Numbered from the stretch's first letter, positions 16,630 to 25,807 are shown. The stretch: DNA of 64,000 nucleotides from Kitasatospora papulosa (GCF_000717245.1 NZ_JNYQ01000011.1:186001-250000), one strand, 5' to 3'. Notes: generated by a model from the sequence alone, not told the origin. Made by a program: numbers and translations.

Positions 16630-18039
16630 ATGACCGACAGCGCGGTGGCCGAATCGTGCCGCCTGACCGTACGTGCACCGAGCGTCAGCATCGATCTGGC
16701 GGTGCCCGCCGACGTACCGGTCGCCGATCTGCTGCCCACCCTGCTGCGTTACGTCGGCGAGGAGGCCGAGGAGGCCGGACTCGACCACGCCGGCTGGGTG
16801 CTCCAGCGGCTGGGTGACGCCCCGCTCGACGAGGAGACCACCCTGGCGCGGGCCGGGCTGGCCGACGGCGCCGTGCTCTACCTGCGCCCGCACACCGAGG
16901 CGCTGCCCGAGGCACGGCTCGACGACCTGGTGGACGGCATCGCCGAGACCGTGGGAAGGCGCCTGCGCACGTGGTCCCCCGGCGCGGCCCGTGGCCTGCT
17001 CGTCGGTACGGCCGTGGCGACCGTGGCGACCGCCCTCGTGCTGGTCTTCTGGCCGGGGGTGACGTCCAGTTCCGGTGGTTCCAGAGCGGCCTGCGCGGCC
17101 CTGGTCGGCCTGCTCCTGCTCGCGGGAGCCGGCTCCGCCAGCCGGGCGGTCGGCGACCGCGCCTCCGCCGTCGCCCTCGCCCTGCTGGTCGCACCCTGCC
17201 TCGCGCTCGTCGGCTGGGTGCTGCCCGGCGGAGACCTGACCGGCCCCGACGCGGAGCAGGTCGCGGGCGCCCGGCTCCTGGCCGCGGGTGCCGCGGGCGC
17301 GGGAGGCGCGGTCCTCGCGCTGGCCGCCACCGCCGTCGGCGCCCCCGCCCTGCTGGCCACCGCCATGGTCGCGGTGGCCACGGCGATCGCCGGGGCGCTC
17401 ATGGGATACACGGGCCTGGACGTGCCGGCCGCGGTGGCGCTGGTCGCGAGCTTTATTGTCCTTGCCGCCGGGGCCGTGGCGCCGTTCGCCTTCAAACTGG
17501 CCGGGATGCGGATGCCGGCGCTGCCGTCCACCGCCGGCCAGCTCCAGGAGGGCATCGACCCCTACGTGGGCGACGAGGTCGCCGAGCGCACCGAACTGGC
17601 CGGACGCTGGGTCACCGCCCTCTTCGCCGGCACCGGCACGATCGCCGCGGCCGCCCTGGTGGTCCTCGCCGAGAAGCCGGACCTGCCCGAGGTGCTGACC
17701 GGCCTCGCGCTGAGCCTGCTGCTGCTCCTCCACAGCCGGGGCCTGGTGCACATCGGCCAGCGCCTGACCCTGGCGCTCCCCGGGACCCTGGGGCTGCTGC
17801 TGATGGCCAGGGCCTGGGCGTTCGACAGCGGAGCCGACGGCCGGGTGGTGGTCTTCGGCGTGCTGCTCGCCGCGGCGGCGGGACTCGTCGTCGCGTCCTG
17901 GACGCTGCCCGGCCGCCGGGTCCTGCCCTACTGGGGCCGTGCGGCGGAGCTGGCGCACACCGGCCTCGCCGTCGCGCTGCTGCCGTTCACCCTGTGGGTG
18001 GCGGGACTCTTCGGCTGGCTGCGCGGCCTGTTCGGCTGA
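16630..18039 (+). CDS. eccD: Type VII secretion integral membrane protein EccD
   Basis: The product is 469 aa. Residues 10-95 form a ubiquitin-like cytosolic domain (CRLTVRAPSVSIDLAVPADV start, LYLRPHTEALPE end). About eleven hydrophobic helices then run to the C-terminus, including GLLVGTAVATVATALVLVFW and the GLLLLAGAGSA segment. EccD is the polytopic core of the ESX inner-membrane complex that contacts EccC. The ATG at 16630 begins the ubiquitin-like fold. The upstream ribosome binding site is weak (GACGAGAG). eccB follows after 47 bases on the same strand, so an eccD-eccB operon is likely. Confidence 0.94.
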   Translation: MTDSAVAESCRLTVRAPSVSIDLAVPADVPVADLLPTLLRYVGEEAEEAGLDHAGWVLQRLGDAPLDEETTLARAGLADGAVLYLRPHTEALPEARLDDLVDGIAETVGRRLRTWSPGAARGLLVGTAVATVATALVLVFWPGVTSSSGGSRAACAALVGLLLLAGAGSASRAVGDRASAVALALLVAPCLALVGWVLPGGDLTGPDAEQVAGARLLAAGAAGAGGAVLALAATAVGAPALLATAMVAVATAIAGALMGYTGLDVPAAVALVASFIVLAAGAVAPFAFKLAGMRMPALPSTAGQLQEGIDPYVGDEVAERTELAGRWVTALFAGTGTIAAAALVVLAEKPDLPEVLTGLALSLLLLLHSRGLVHIGQRLTLALPGTLGLLLMARAWAFDSGADGRVVVFGVLLAAAAGLVVASWTLPGRRVLPYWGRAAELAHTGLAVALLPFTLWVAGLFGWLRGLFG

Positions 18040-18086
18040 TGAGGCCAGTCGGACGCCGTCACACGAGAACGAGTTGAGGAGAGGCT

Positions 18087-19697
18087 GTGCAGTCCAAGCG
18101 CGACCAGGTACAGGCCCACGGATTCATGATGGGCAGGCTCAGCTCGGGCCTGCTGACGGCCGACCCGGACGCCCCGGAGAGCCCGCTCGGACGCACCACC
18201 CGGGGCGTGGTCTTCGGCGTGCTGGTGACGGTCCTGATCGGAGCGGGCGCCACCGTGTACGGGCTGCTGCGCCCCGGTGGCAACGACGGCTGGCGTGGCG
18301 AGAGGAACCTGGTGGTCAACCGGGACACCGGAGCCCGCTACCTGTGGACCGGCACCGACGGCGTGCTGCACCCGGTGCGCAACTACGCCTCGGCGCGCCT
18401 GATCGGCGGCTCGGACCTGCCGACCGTGGACGTCGCCACCGCGTCGCTGCGGGACATCCCCGTGGGGTCACCGGCCGGCATACCCGGAGCGCCGGACAGC
18501 CTGCCCGGACCGGGACAACTCGACGAGGGCGCCTGGCACATGTGCGTCACCGGGCCGGGCGGAGCACTGGCCAGCACCTCGGGTGCCGCAGGGGGAACCG
18601 GGGTGGAGGAGCCGGGAGCCACGACCGTGGTCGCCGGAGCGCCCCTGGACTCCCGCGGTGTCGGTGCCGACCGCGGGGTCCTCGTGCGCGGCCCGGACCG
18701 CACCGAGTACCTGGTGTGGCGCGGCAGCAGGCTGGCGCTGGACCGCGCCTCCGACGCCCGTACCGCTCTCGGGTACGGCTCCGAGCAGGCCATGCCGGTC
18801 TCGGCGGCCTTCCTCGACGCCCTGGCCCCCGGGCCCGCCCTGAAGCCCCCGGAGGTCGAGGGGCGCGGTGCCGAAGGACCCGTGCTCGGCGGTGAGGCCA
18901 GCCGGACGGGCCAGCTGTTCGAGGTCAGCGTGCCCGGCGGAGGCAGCACGTACCACCTGCTCCGGAAGGACGGCCTGGTGCCGCTGACGCGGCTCGGCGC
19001 CGCGCTCGTGCTGGGCGACCCGGCCACCCAGAAGGACGCCTACGAGGGGAAGTCGCCCGAGGTGCGCGCGCTCGGCGCCGACGCGCTGCGCGAGCACAGG
19101 GCGCAGGACTCCGGCACCGCCGGATCCGCGGAGCTGCCCGAGACGCCGCCGACCCCGCAGTCGGCGCCCCGCGGCACCGCGCTCTGCGCGCAGGTGGACG
19201 GCGACAACGGCGGCGCGCGGATCAAGTCGGTGCTGGTACCGCTCGCCGAGCTCGCCCCGGTCGCCGTGTCGGAGGGAACCGCGCAGCCGCTGGACGCGGC
19301 CTGTGTGAGGACCGACGTCACGGTGGTGCGCCCCGGTCACGGAGCGCTCGTCCGCGCCCTTAACGCGAGTGGCGCCGCGCACGCCGGCACCACCTACCTG
19401 GTGGCGGAGAACGGTGTGAAGTACCGGGTTTCGGCCAAGGACTCCCTGGCGGCGCTCGGCTACGCGGAGAAGGACATCAGCTCCGTCCCCGCACCCCTGC
19501 TGGCAGCCCTCCCGACCGGTGCCGACCTGGACCCGGCAGCCGCGTCCGGTGCCGCACAGCCCAAGGTCACGGCTCCGCGGTGCGGTGCCGACGACCCGGA
19601 TGAGCAAGGCGGCGGGAAGGCCGGGAAGGGCGAAGCGGAGCGTGTGGACCAGGCTGCCGCGGAGGGCGGGACCAGGGCGGCCGGCTCCACGTCCTGA
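18087..19697 (+). CDS. eccB: Type VII secretion protein EccB
   Basis: The product is 536 aa. The start MQSKRDQVQAHGFMMGRLSSGL is the family signature. One transmembrane helix follows at about 44-64 (GVVFGVLVTVLIGAGATVYGLL). The rest is a large extracytoplasmic domain with repeated beta-rich segments. In ESX complexes EccB spans the membrane and projects outward. The tail (about 490-536) is Ala/Glu/Gly-rich and likely disordered. The GTG start is preceded by GAGGAGAGG. It is the last gene of the eccD-eccB unit, followed by a 466-base gap. Confidence 0.94.
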   Translation: MQSKRDQVQAHGFMMGRLSSGLLTADPDAPESPLGRTTRGVVFGVLVTVLIGAGATVYGLLRPGGNDGWRGERNLVVNRDTGARYLWTGTDGVLHPVRNYASARLIGGSDLPTVDVATASLRDIPVGSPAGIPGAPDSLPGPGQLDEGAWHMCVTGPGGALASTSGAAGGTGVEEPGATTVVAGAPLDSRGVGADRGVLVRGPDRTEYLVWRGSRLALDRASDARTALGYGSEQAMPVSAAFLDALAPGPALKPPEVEGRGAEGPVLGGEASRTGQLFEVSVPGGGSTYHLLRKDGLVPLTRLGAALVLGDPATQKDAYEGKSPEVRALGADALREHRAQDSGTAGSAELPETPPTPQSAPRGTALCAQVDGDNGGARIKSVLVPLAELAPVAVSEGTAQPLDAACVRTDVTVVRPGHGALVRALNASGAAHAGTTYLVAENGVKYRVSAKDSLAALGYAEKDISSVPAPLLAALPTGADLDPAAASGAAQPKVTAPRCGADDPDEQGGGKAGKGEAERVDQAAAEGGTRAAGSTS

Positions 19698-20163
19698 CAC
19701 CCGGCGACCCGCTCCCGCGGCGCCGAAGAATGAGAAGCCGAGGCAGTGGTGACTTTATGCTGCGCTCTCGTCGCTCTCAGGTGGATTAGTCGCGCATCGG
19801 CCGCGACGGGAAAGCTCAGAATTTGCTCAAACTTTTTCGGGCGCCACCCTCGCGGGGGCCTGTTCCTGAGACCCGCCCGTTTCACCTGAAACGGGCGGCT
19901 CCGGTGACCGTTCGCGGACCGTCTGTGCCCGTTTGCTGACCGCATGATTCGGAACGGGGCGTTGGCGGCCCATCGGCCCCGTCCGCCGGGTAACACACGT
20001 TCATTTCGCGGAAACATCTCGACAACTCCATTGCCCCGCAGGGATTCCCGCGAGCTGACCTATGCTCAAATCTCCCCAGCATCCGTTGCGCCGGACGGTG
20101 GATTCTCTTTAGCCTCAGCGGGCAACGGTGCGAGGAGACTCGCCTGAACGAAGGGAGCGTGAC
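19698..20163 (+). promoter_or_regulatory. Long leader region upstream of the WXG100 genes
   Basis: This stretch of 466 bases between eccB and the first WXG100-like gene contains AT-richer segments (19735-19850 and 19985-20110), unlike the surrounding genes. It has a perfect hairpin at 19873-19898 (12-bp arms around CC) that probably ends the eccB transcript. A TATGCT at 20061-20066 could be a -10 element, but no good -35 is paired with it. No gene is seen. Confidence 0.5.
19873..19898 (+). terminator. Perfect hairpin downstream of eccB
   Basis: CCGCCCGTTTCA / TGAAACGGGCGG arms (19873-19884, 19887-19898) with a 2-base centre. Probable terminator of eccD-eccB, though its position 176 bases after the stop also allows a regulatory role. 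Confidence 0.55.
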
Positions 20164-20499
20164 ATGGCGGACGGTTCCGGCAGGAAAGCGGAATATGCCA
20201 AGGGCTTGGGAGGTGTCTCCTCCCTGGAGTCGGCCCGGGCCGCGGTCGAGAAGATCCAGAACAACGTGGCCGAGGTCGCCGCGCGTTCGGGTGTCGGCGG
20301 CGACGAGGGCCAGGCTCTGCTGAAGCTCTTCCGCAGTTGGAACGCCGAAGCGCAGAAGGTGGTCATCCAGATCAGCAAGATGATCGACGCGCTCCAGGAG
20401 AACGTGACCTCGGCCAACCGCCTGGCGAAGGAGAACCAGGACCTGACCGAGGTGCTCAACAGCAAGACCAGCCAGGGTGTCTTCGAAGCGCTGCGCTGA
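20164..20499 (+). CDS. WXG100-like (Esx family, EsxB-position) small protein
   Basis: The product is 111 aa and almost wholly helical by eye. A helix-turn-helix pattern is centred on FRSWNAEAQ near residue 58, where WXG is replaced by WNA. Esx proteins of about 100 aa form helical hairpins and dimerise with a partner, usually the neighbouring gene. The ATG at 20164 follows GAAGGGAG. It lies 93 bases upstream of the canonical WXG100 gene at 20593, with which it probably pairs. The C-terminus ends ...SKTSQGVFEALR. Secretion or chaperoning of other substrates by EccC is expected from the family. Confidence 0.85.
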   Translation: MADGSGRKAEYAKGLGGVSSLESARAAVEKIQNNVAEVAARSGVGGDEGQALLKLFRSWNAEAQKVVIQISKMIDALQENVTSANRLAKENQDLTEVLNSKTSQGVFEALR

Positions 20500-20592
20500 C
20501 CCAACCCCCCAGCGGCACCCGGCCCCCTGCGAAGAGGCCGGCACCCGTGAGCTTCCCGGGCCTCGACGCCCGGCCACCCGAGAGGAGACGTC

Positions 20593-20901
20593 ATGGCCGA
20601 CGGCATCATCGATGTGCAGTACGCCACGGTCCGGAACGCGATTGAGGAGCTGAAGGGCCAGACCCAGCAGATCATCACCACCCTCAACAACCTGGAGGAC
20701 GAGCTGAAGCCGCTCGTCATGTCCTGGGAGGGTGAGGACCAGCAGATGTACCGCGGAGTCCAGGCGGAGTGGGACCAGGCCACCAAGAACATGGCCCTGC
20801 TCCTGGGCGACAGCGGTGACCTGGTCCAGAGCATCCACGACAACCACTCCCGTGACGAGCGCAAGAGCGCCGACAACTGGGGCAATGTGCGAGCTCGCTG
20901 A
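20593..20901 (+). CDS. WXG100 family protein (EsxA-like)
   Basis: The product is 102 aa, the usual Esx length. The canonical motif SWEG sits at the turn between two long helices (about residue 44), with flanks KPLVMSWEGEDQQMY. The C-terminal tail SRDERKSADNW is charged and may carry the secretion signal. The ATG follows GAGAGGAGACGTC. It forms a tandem pair with the gene at 20164. Two strong hairpins follow the stop, consistent with a short abundant transcript. The exact secretion motif of Streptomyces Esx proteins is not resolved here. Confidence 0.92.
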   Translation: MADGIIDVQYATVRNAIEELKGQTQQIITTLNNLEDELKPLVMSWEGEDQQMYRGVQAEWDQATKNMALLLGDSGDLVQSIHDNHSRDERKSADNWGNVRAR

Positions 20902-20917
20902 GGTCCTCCGTGCGGGT

Positions 20918-20941
20918 CGTGCGGGGGAGTCCCCCGGCACG
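20918..20941 (+). terminator. Hairpin 1 after the WXG100 pair
   Basis: CGTGCGGGGG / CCCCC(G)GCACG, a 10-bp stem with a single bulged G and a 3-base loop, 17 bases past the stop codon. Confidence 0.6.
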
Positions 20942-20961
20942 GTCCGCACGGCAGGTCCCCG

Positions 20962-20995
20962 GGGCCGGCCGGACTCCACGTCGTCCGGCCGGCCC
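20962..20995 (+). terminator. Hairpin 2 after the WXG100 pair
   Basis: Perfect 13-bp arms GGGCCGGCCGGAC / GTCCGGCCGGCCC (20962-20974, 20983-20995) with an 8-base loop. It ends 37 bases before the next start codon. Confidence 0.65.
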
Positions 20996-21032
20996 GCGTT
21001 CCGTCCGGTACCGAACGGCAGGAGGACGTCCC

Positions 21033-21497
21033 ATGGCCGGTGAGAAGGCCGACGTCAAGCATTTCGACCTCAAGCAGATGGAGAACTTCCGGGACAACGA
21101 GGTGCAGCCTGTGTACACCAGGGCGAAGAAGCACCGGGAGGACGGCGAGCCGCCCAACATCCGGCCGCTCGGTGACCTCATCGACGGGCACACCAGCCCG
21201 GACAACCTCGTCCAGGGCCAGCAGCTGCTGCGCATCGGCAAGATGGCCACCGAGGCCCTGGTCTCGGGACCCAAGCTGATCGAAGGCGTCCGTACGGCGG
21301 CCGAGGCCATCGACAAGCTGCTCGGTGACCAGATGGAGCTCTTCAAGGAGCTGCAGGAAGCTCTCACCGACACCATCGAAGAGGCCAACAAGACCAAGAA
21401 CAAGAACCTGGACGCGATCGACGCCCAGACGCTGCTGCAGACCTTCGACGAGGTCGACACGCTCACCAGCGGGTCCTCGGAGACGAACGAGACCTGA
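21033..21497 (+). CDS. Small helical protein of the T7SS locus, family not recognised
   Basis: The product is 154 aa, rich in Lys, Glu, Asp and Gln, with no signal peptide, membrane segment or cysteine. The ATG follows AGGAGG at a good distance. Residues 65-130 have long amphipathic helices, for example the stretch ending in LLGDQMELFKELQEALTD. The C-terminus is Ser/Thr-rich (SGSSETNET). There is no WXG motif. Its place between the WXG100 pair and the AAWKG protein, with similar small size and helical content, suggests a secreted or chaperone-like partner, but this is only context. Confidence 0.8.
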   Translation: MAGEKADVKHFDLKQMENFRDNEVQPVYTRAKKHREDGEPPNIRPLGDLIDGHTSPDNLVQGQQLLRIGKMATEALVSGPKLIEGVRTAAEAIDKLLGDQMELFKELQEALTDTIEEANKTKNKNLDAIDAQTLLQTFDEVDTLTSGSSETNET

Positions 21498-21619
21498 TCC
21501 CCTGCCCCGCGAGGCATCGGTGCCCCGCCCGGCACACGCTGTGAGAGAGACCCGGCTGCACGTCCACACCACGGGGCGGCGCGCCGGCGCGGACGACAAC
21601 AGACCAGAAAGGGTCCCCG

Positions 21620-23947
21620 GTGCCCGATAGGTACGATCCCACATCCGTCGAGAACGTCGACAAGTACGAGGACGTCGGTGGAGCATCGTCCGACACCTGG
21701 GCCGGCCTGGTCACCCACATCACCGGTTATCCGGTGCCCGACCGCACCACCATCTTCGACAAGCTCCGCTCCGACCACGGCGGCAAGCTCTTCCGGATGG
21801 ACATCAAGGAGCGCAGCCTCGGCCTGCTCGTCAAGGACTCCGGCTTCCTGCAGAACAAGGGCGAGGACTACGACATATGGTTCTTCGACGGCGGCAAGAA
21901 GCGCTCCATCATGCAGGCCCGCATCGTCTTCGAGGGGCGGGTGAAGGCCGGTGAGGAGATCATCTTCGCCGGAACCGACTCCGACGACGTGCACAACGTC
22001 GACGTCCGTGAGGGAAACGAGTTCACGGACTACAACAAGGACAAGATGAGCACCGTCCCGCTCGCCCAGTACATGAACGGGCCGCGGGCAGCGCTTCTCG
22101 AACTGCTGACGGGCGACACGAAGAACGCCCGGTTCAGCAACCTCGGTGTGGCCGACGAGGCCGTGGTGGACCTGAACTCCTTCAACCGCGCGGGGGAGTC
22201 CTTCGACTTCGCGGCCAAGTTCTTCAAGGACCAGGCGCCGCTGCTCAAGGACTGGGAGGACCGCTTCGGCAGGGAGGACGCCAGCTGGAAGGGCGACGCC
22301 GCGGACGTCTTCCGGAGCCTGCTGAAGAAGGTCCGCGAGAACTACGACAGCTACGTCGAGACCTTCAACTCCTCGCCCGGCACGGGCGACGAGGCCGGGA
22401 CGGGCAACACCCTCTACTCGCGGTCGCTGTCGCTGGGACGCTCGTACCTGGTGGACGCCGCCAACACGCTGCTGGCGGCCTGGCTGAAGTGGGCGAAGTC
22501 CCCCTACTACGACCCGCACCGGGTGCTGCGCTACGTCCTGGACGACCTCGCCCAGTGGGTGGACACCGAGAACGTGGCCAAGACGGAGATCAAGTCCTAC
22601 ACCAGCCGCTACTCGACGACCGTCAGCCACAGTCCGAAGGAGGGGTTCACACAGGTGCACCCCGAGTACGGGGACCTCACCGACATCGCCAACTGGGCCA
22701 AGGTCGGCGACAAGGCGGTCGAGATCTGGAACAAGGGCGTCGACGACCTGCTGATCACCCCCGCCCGTCAGGTGCAGTCCACCCTGAACAACCACTTCCT
22801 CGACCTGGGCAAGGACTTCGCCGAGAACGTTCCCAAGCCCAAGTCGACCAGCACGGCCTCGGAGGAGTACGAGAAGAAGAAGCTGGAGGAGGAGAAGGAG
22901 GAGATCAAGAAGGAGAACGAGGAGAACAAGAAGTACCAGGACGAGCTGCGCGAGGAGCAGAGGAAGCAGCGCGAGGAGGACAAGAAGTACCAGGACGAGC
23001 TCCGCGAGGAGCAGAGGCTCCAGCGCGAGGAGGACAAGCGGCTCCAGGACGAGCTGCGCGAGGAGCAGAACAAGCAGCGCGAGGAGGACAAGAAGTACCA
23101 GGACGAGCTCCGCGAGGAACAGAAGAAGGAGCAGGAGGAGGCCAAGAAGCTCCAGGAGGATCTGCGGAACGAGCAGAACCAGCAGCGCGACGAGGACAAG
23201 AAGTACCAGGACGAGCTGCGCGAGGAGCAGAAGCGCGAACAGGAGGAGGCGAAGCGGGAGGCCGAGGAGCAGCAGAAGCTGGTCGAGGAGAGCCTCGGCG
23301 GCCTCAACGATCCGAACGCGGTCAACACGCAGAACCTCGACGACCTGTTCAACGTGCCGGTCACCGAGAGCAACGGCGATCTCGGCAACCTGAACAATCC
23401 GGGTGGGCCCGGCGACCTCAACAACGCGATCACCGAGGAGCTCGGCAGCCTCGGCGACGTGAACAACCCCGGTGGCGAGAACCAGACGCCCCTGGGTGTC
23501 ACACCGCCCGTGTCCCAGAACCTCGGCAGTCTCGGCAACCTCAACGGTGGCCCCGGCGGCACGAAGAACGCCACGGACGCGGCCAACCAGGCCATCAGCC
23601 AGAACCTCGGCAGCCTCGGTGATCTGAACAGCGGGGCCGGTGGTTCCCTGGACACGCCGACCGGGGGCAGCGCGCAGCTCGGTGAGAGCGGTCTGACGAC
23701 GGACTTCCCGGACGGCAGCAGTTCGACGTTCGATCCGGACAGCGGTGTGCTGACCACCACGCATCCGGACGGCAGTGTCACCACGCAGGATCTGGGCAGC
23801 GGCGCGCGGGTGACGAACCCGGACGGGTCGGTGACCTCGCTGGGTGACGACGGGAAGCTGACGACGACGTTCCCCGACGGCACGAAGCAGGTCGTGGACC
23901 CGGCGACCGGCCAGGCCCTCCTCACTGCCCACCGACTCGATCGGTGA
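21620..23947 (+). CDS. AAWKG-family T7SS protein with coiled coil, N-terminal part (frame lost at 3' end)
   Basis: The product is 775 aa from a GTG start with AGAAAGGG upstream. Residues 1-410 are the globular part, with ITGYPVPDRTTIFDKL near the start and the diagnostic SWKGDAADVF near residue 221, a WXG-like turn typical of Streptomyces AAWKG proteins. Residues 415-555 are a highly charged coiled coil built from repeats of EEDKKYQDELREEQ. Then come NLGSLGDLN repeats and a beta-repeat segment (TTDFPDGSS, FPDGTKQVVDPATG). After GQA at about 23917 the frame leaves the repeat and ends in LLTAHRLDR. One extra base (the C at 23918) accounts for the shift; the repeat resumes in the next frame. The protein is thus probably truncated, or the sequence has an indel. 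The true gene likely ran to 25161. Confidence 0.85.
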   Translation: MPDRYDPTSVENVDKYEDVGGASSDTWAGLVTHITGYPVPDRTTIFDKLRSDHGGKLFRMDIKERSLGLLVKDSGFLQNKGEDYDIWFFDGGKKRSIMQARIVFEGRVKAGEEIIFAGTDSDDVHNVDVREGNEFTDYNKDKMSTVPLAQYMNGPRAALLELLTGDTKNARFSNLGVADEAVVDLNSFNRAGESFDFAAKFFKDQAPLLKDWEDRFGREDASWKGDAADVFRSLLKKVRENYDSYVETFNSSPGTGDEAGTGNTLYSRSLSLGRSYLVDAANTLLAAWLKWAKSPYYDPHRVLRYVLDDLAQWVDTENVAKTEIKSYTSRYSTTVSHSPKEGFTQVHPEYGDLTDIANWAKVGDKAVEIWNKGVDDLLITPARQVQSTLNNHFLDLGKDFAENVPKPKSTSTASEEYEKKKLEEEKEEIKKENEENKKYQDELREEQRKQREEDKKYQDELREEQRLQREEDKRLQDELREEQNKQREEDKKYQDELREEQKKEQEEAKKLQEDLRNEQNQQRDEDKKYQDELREEQKREQEEAKREAEEQQKLVEESLGGLNDPNAVNTQNLDDLFNVPVTESNGDLGNLNNPGGPGDLNNAITEELGSLGDVNNPGGENQTPLGVTPPVSQNLGSLGNLNGGPGGTKNATDAANQAISQNLGSLGDLNSGAGGSLDTPTGGSAQLGESGLTTDFPDGSSSTFDPDSGVLTTTHPDGSVTTQDLGSGARVTNPDGSVTSLGDDGKLTTTFPDGTKQVVDPATGQALLTAHRLDR
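23600..23917 (+). repeat. Repeat unit 1 of the AAWKG protein (318 bp, period 343)
   Basis: Almost identical to 23943-24260, with a handful of base changes concentrated in the middle (Ala-Gln versus Ile-Glu codons, GSGARV versus GDLGQV). The period of 343 is not a multiple of 3, so each repeat junction changes frame. Confidence 0.85.
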
Positions 23948-24260
23948 CCTGGGCAGCCTCGGTGATCTCAACAGCGGGGCCGGTGGTTCCCTGGACACGC
24001 CGACCGGGGGCAGCATCGAGCTCGGTGAGAGCGGCCTGACGACGGACTTCCCGGACGGCAGCAGTTCGACGTTCGATCCGGACAGCGGTGAGCTGACCAC
24101 CACGCATCCGGACGGCAGCGTCACCACGCAGGATCTGGGCGACCTCGGGCAGGTGAACAATCCGGACGGGTCGGTGACCTCGCTGGGTGACGACGGGAAG
24201 CTGACGACGACGTTCCCCGACGGCACGAAGCAGGTCGTGGACCCGGCGACCGGCCAGGCC
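23943..24260 (+). repeat. Repeat unit 2 of the AAWKG protein (read in a different frame)
   Basis: Second copy of the unit at 23600-23917. It is open in frame 3 only, whereas unit 1 is in frame 2 and the downstream part in frame 1. No long protein product in one frame contains both copies. Confidence 0.85.
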
Positions 24261-24303
24261 GTTCGCGGACGGTGGCTCGACGCGCTTCGATCCGGAGAGC
24301 GGG

Positions 24304-25161
24304 ATGCTCACCAGTACCGGCCCGGACGGCTCCGTCGTGGAGACCGACCTCACCCACGGGGCGAGGGTGAACAACCCTGACGGCTCCACCACCTTCCTGG
24401 ACGACGGCCAGCTGACCACCACCTTCCCGGACGGCTCCAAGCAGGTCATCAACCCGGACACCGGTGTCGCCACCGTCACCGACGCCCAGGGCAGGACCGA
24501 GACGGTGGATCTGAAGGATCTCAACACGTCCATCCCCACCAACAGTTCGGGGATCTTCGACGATCTGGGCGGACTCGGCGACCTCGATGGTCTCAACGGC
24601 TCCGGCGGCGGTGGCGGCACCACCAGCCGCGACGTGCCGCTGTCCGAGCTGGGTCTCGGCGGGGGCCAGATCACCGCCGGCGCGTCGGGCGGCGGCATCC
24701 CGGGTGCCTCCTTGGACGGTCTGACCACGGGCCAGGTCGCCCCCCTCTCCGACAGCGTCTCCGCGGGCGCGGGAACCCCGCTCGCCGCCGCCGGGGGCGC
24801 CGGAGGCGCCCCTGGTGCCCCCGGCACGCCCGGCACGCCAGGCATGCCGATGGGCGGCGGCATGGGCGGCATGGGCGCCGGAGGGGACAAGGGCAACGGC
24901 GAGCGGGTGCGTTCCGTCCTGGTCGACGCGGCCGAGGAGAGCGAGCGCCGCACCCGCCGCAGGCGCAGCCCGTGGAACCGGCAGGAGGACAGCGACACCT
25001 TCCTCTCCCCGGCCTCCCGGGTGACGACCACCGGCGGCGATTCCCCCGAGGAGCCGGCCGAGCCGGGCCGCAGGGTCACCACGTCCGCCGACTACCTCGA
25101 GGAGGACGCGGACGTGTGGGGCACGGAGGAAGGCGGCACCCCGTCGGTGATCGGCCGGTGA
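24304..25161 (+). pseudogene. C-terminal part of the frameshifted AAWKG-family gene
   Basis: The open frame gives about 285 aa from the first ATG, but it extends in frame back to 24262, where FADGGSTRFDPESG continues the repeat pattern. There is no ribosome binding site, so it is most likely not an independent gene. It contains two more FPDG-type beta repeats, a Gly/Ala/Pro-rich segment with GGMGGMGAGG (about 190-210) and a charged tail ending in DVWGTEEGG. Skipping the single base G at 24261 joins it to the middle repeat unit. The tail is probably the functional C-terminus of the AAWKG protein if the sequence were continuous. Confidence 0.7.
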
Positions 25162-25349
25162 CCACCGTTCAGGAGCGGCGCCCGCTGCTGTGAGAGGGGC
25201 CCGGACCGACCCCGGCTTCCGCAGCGGGGTCGTCACCAGGCAAGATCAACACAGTCGCCGCACGACAGGAGACCGGGGCCGGTCACGGCCCTGAGGACGC
25301 CAGGGCGTCCGGACCCACGGAAACACGGACGGAGAGGGAGGGAACGAGC

Positions 25350-25805
25350 ATGACGGAACCGCTGGAGAAGCGCCTCGAAAAGGCCATGGCCGAACTGCAG
25401 TCGGCCCAGGAGGCTGTCGCACGCACCGAACGAGAGTTGCGGACGGCGTCGTTCGCGGCACTCTCCTCCGACCGTGCGGTCCGGGCCACGGCGGGACCGC
25501 AGGGTGAGCTGACCGGGATCGACTTCCTGGAGAACAAGTACCGCGACATGTCACCGCAGGAGTTGGCCGCCAGTGTTCTGGAGGCGGCGAACGCGGCGCG
25601 CCTCAAGATGAACCGCCATGTGATGAAGGCGATGGCGCCCTTCACCGAGCCCAGCAGCAACGTGCCGGAGCTCAAGGGCTTCGAGATGGACTGGGAGCGT
25701 ATCTTCGGTCCCGAGGTGCTGCGCGAGGACGACGGGGACACGGCGCGTGATGCCCAGGCGGCGCCTGCCTGGCGCGACGCGATCGGCGAAGAGGGGGAGG
25801 ACTGA
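25350..25805 (+). CDS. YbaB/EbfC-family (EspL-like) protein
   Basis: The product is 151 aa. The N-terminal 40 residues are a charged helix (EKRLEKAMAELQSAQEAVARTE). The central beta segment ATAGPQGELTGIDFLE and the helix LAASVLEAANAARLKM match the YbaB/EbfC fold, known as a dimeric nucleoid-associated protein and, in ESX loci, as EspL. No export signal is seen. The ATG follows GAGAGGGAGGGAACG. The next gene starts two bases after its stop, so the two are surely cotranscribed. A role in stabilising T7SS substrates is inferred from EspL. Confidence 0.85.
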   Translation: MTEPLEKRLEKAMAELQSAQEAVARTERELRTASFAALSSDRAVRATAGPQGELTGIDFLENKYRDMSPQELAASVLEAANAARLKMNRHVMKAMAPFTEPSSNVPELKGFEMDWERIFGPEVLREDDGDTARDAQAAPAWRDAIGEEGED

Positions 25806-25807
25806 CG

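Noticed and set aside
22870..23290. Possible tandem-repeat array unrelated to coding (CRISPR-like)
   Set aside because: The repeat has a 3-base-multiple period and encodes a regular charged coiled coil; no spacers are present.
24153..24380. Short frame treated as a separate gene
   Set aside because: It is the middle reading frame of the broken AAWKG gene, without ribosome binding site, ending in Arg-rich nonsense.
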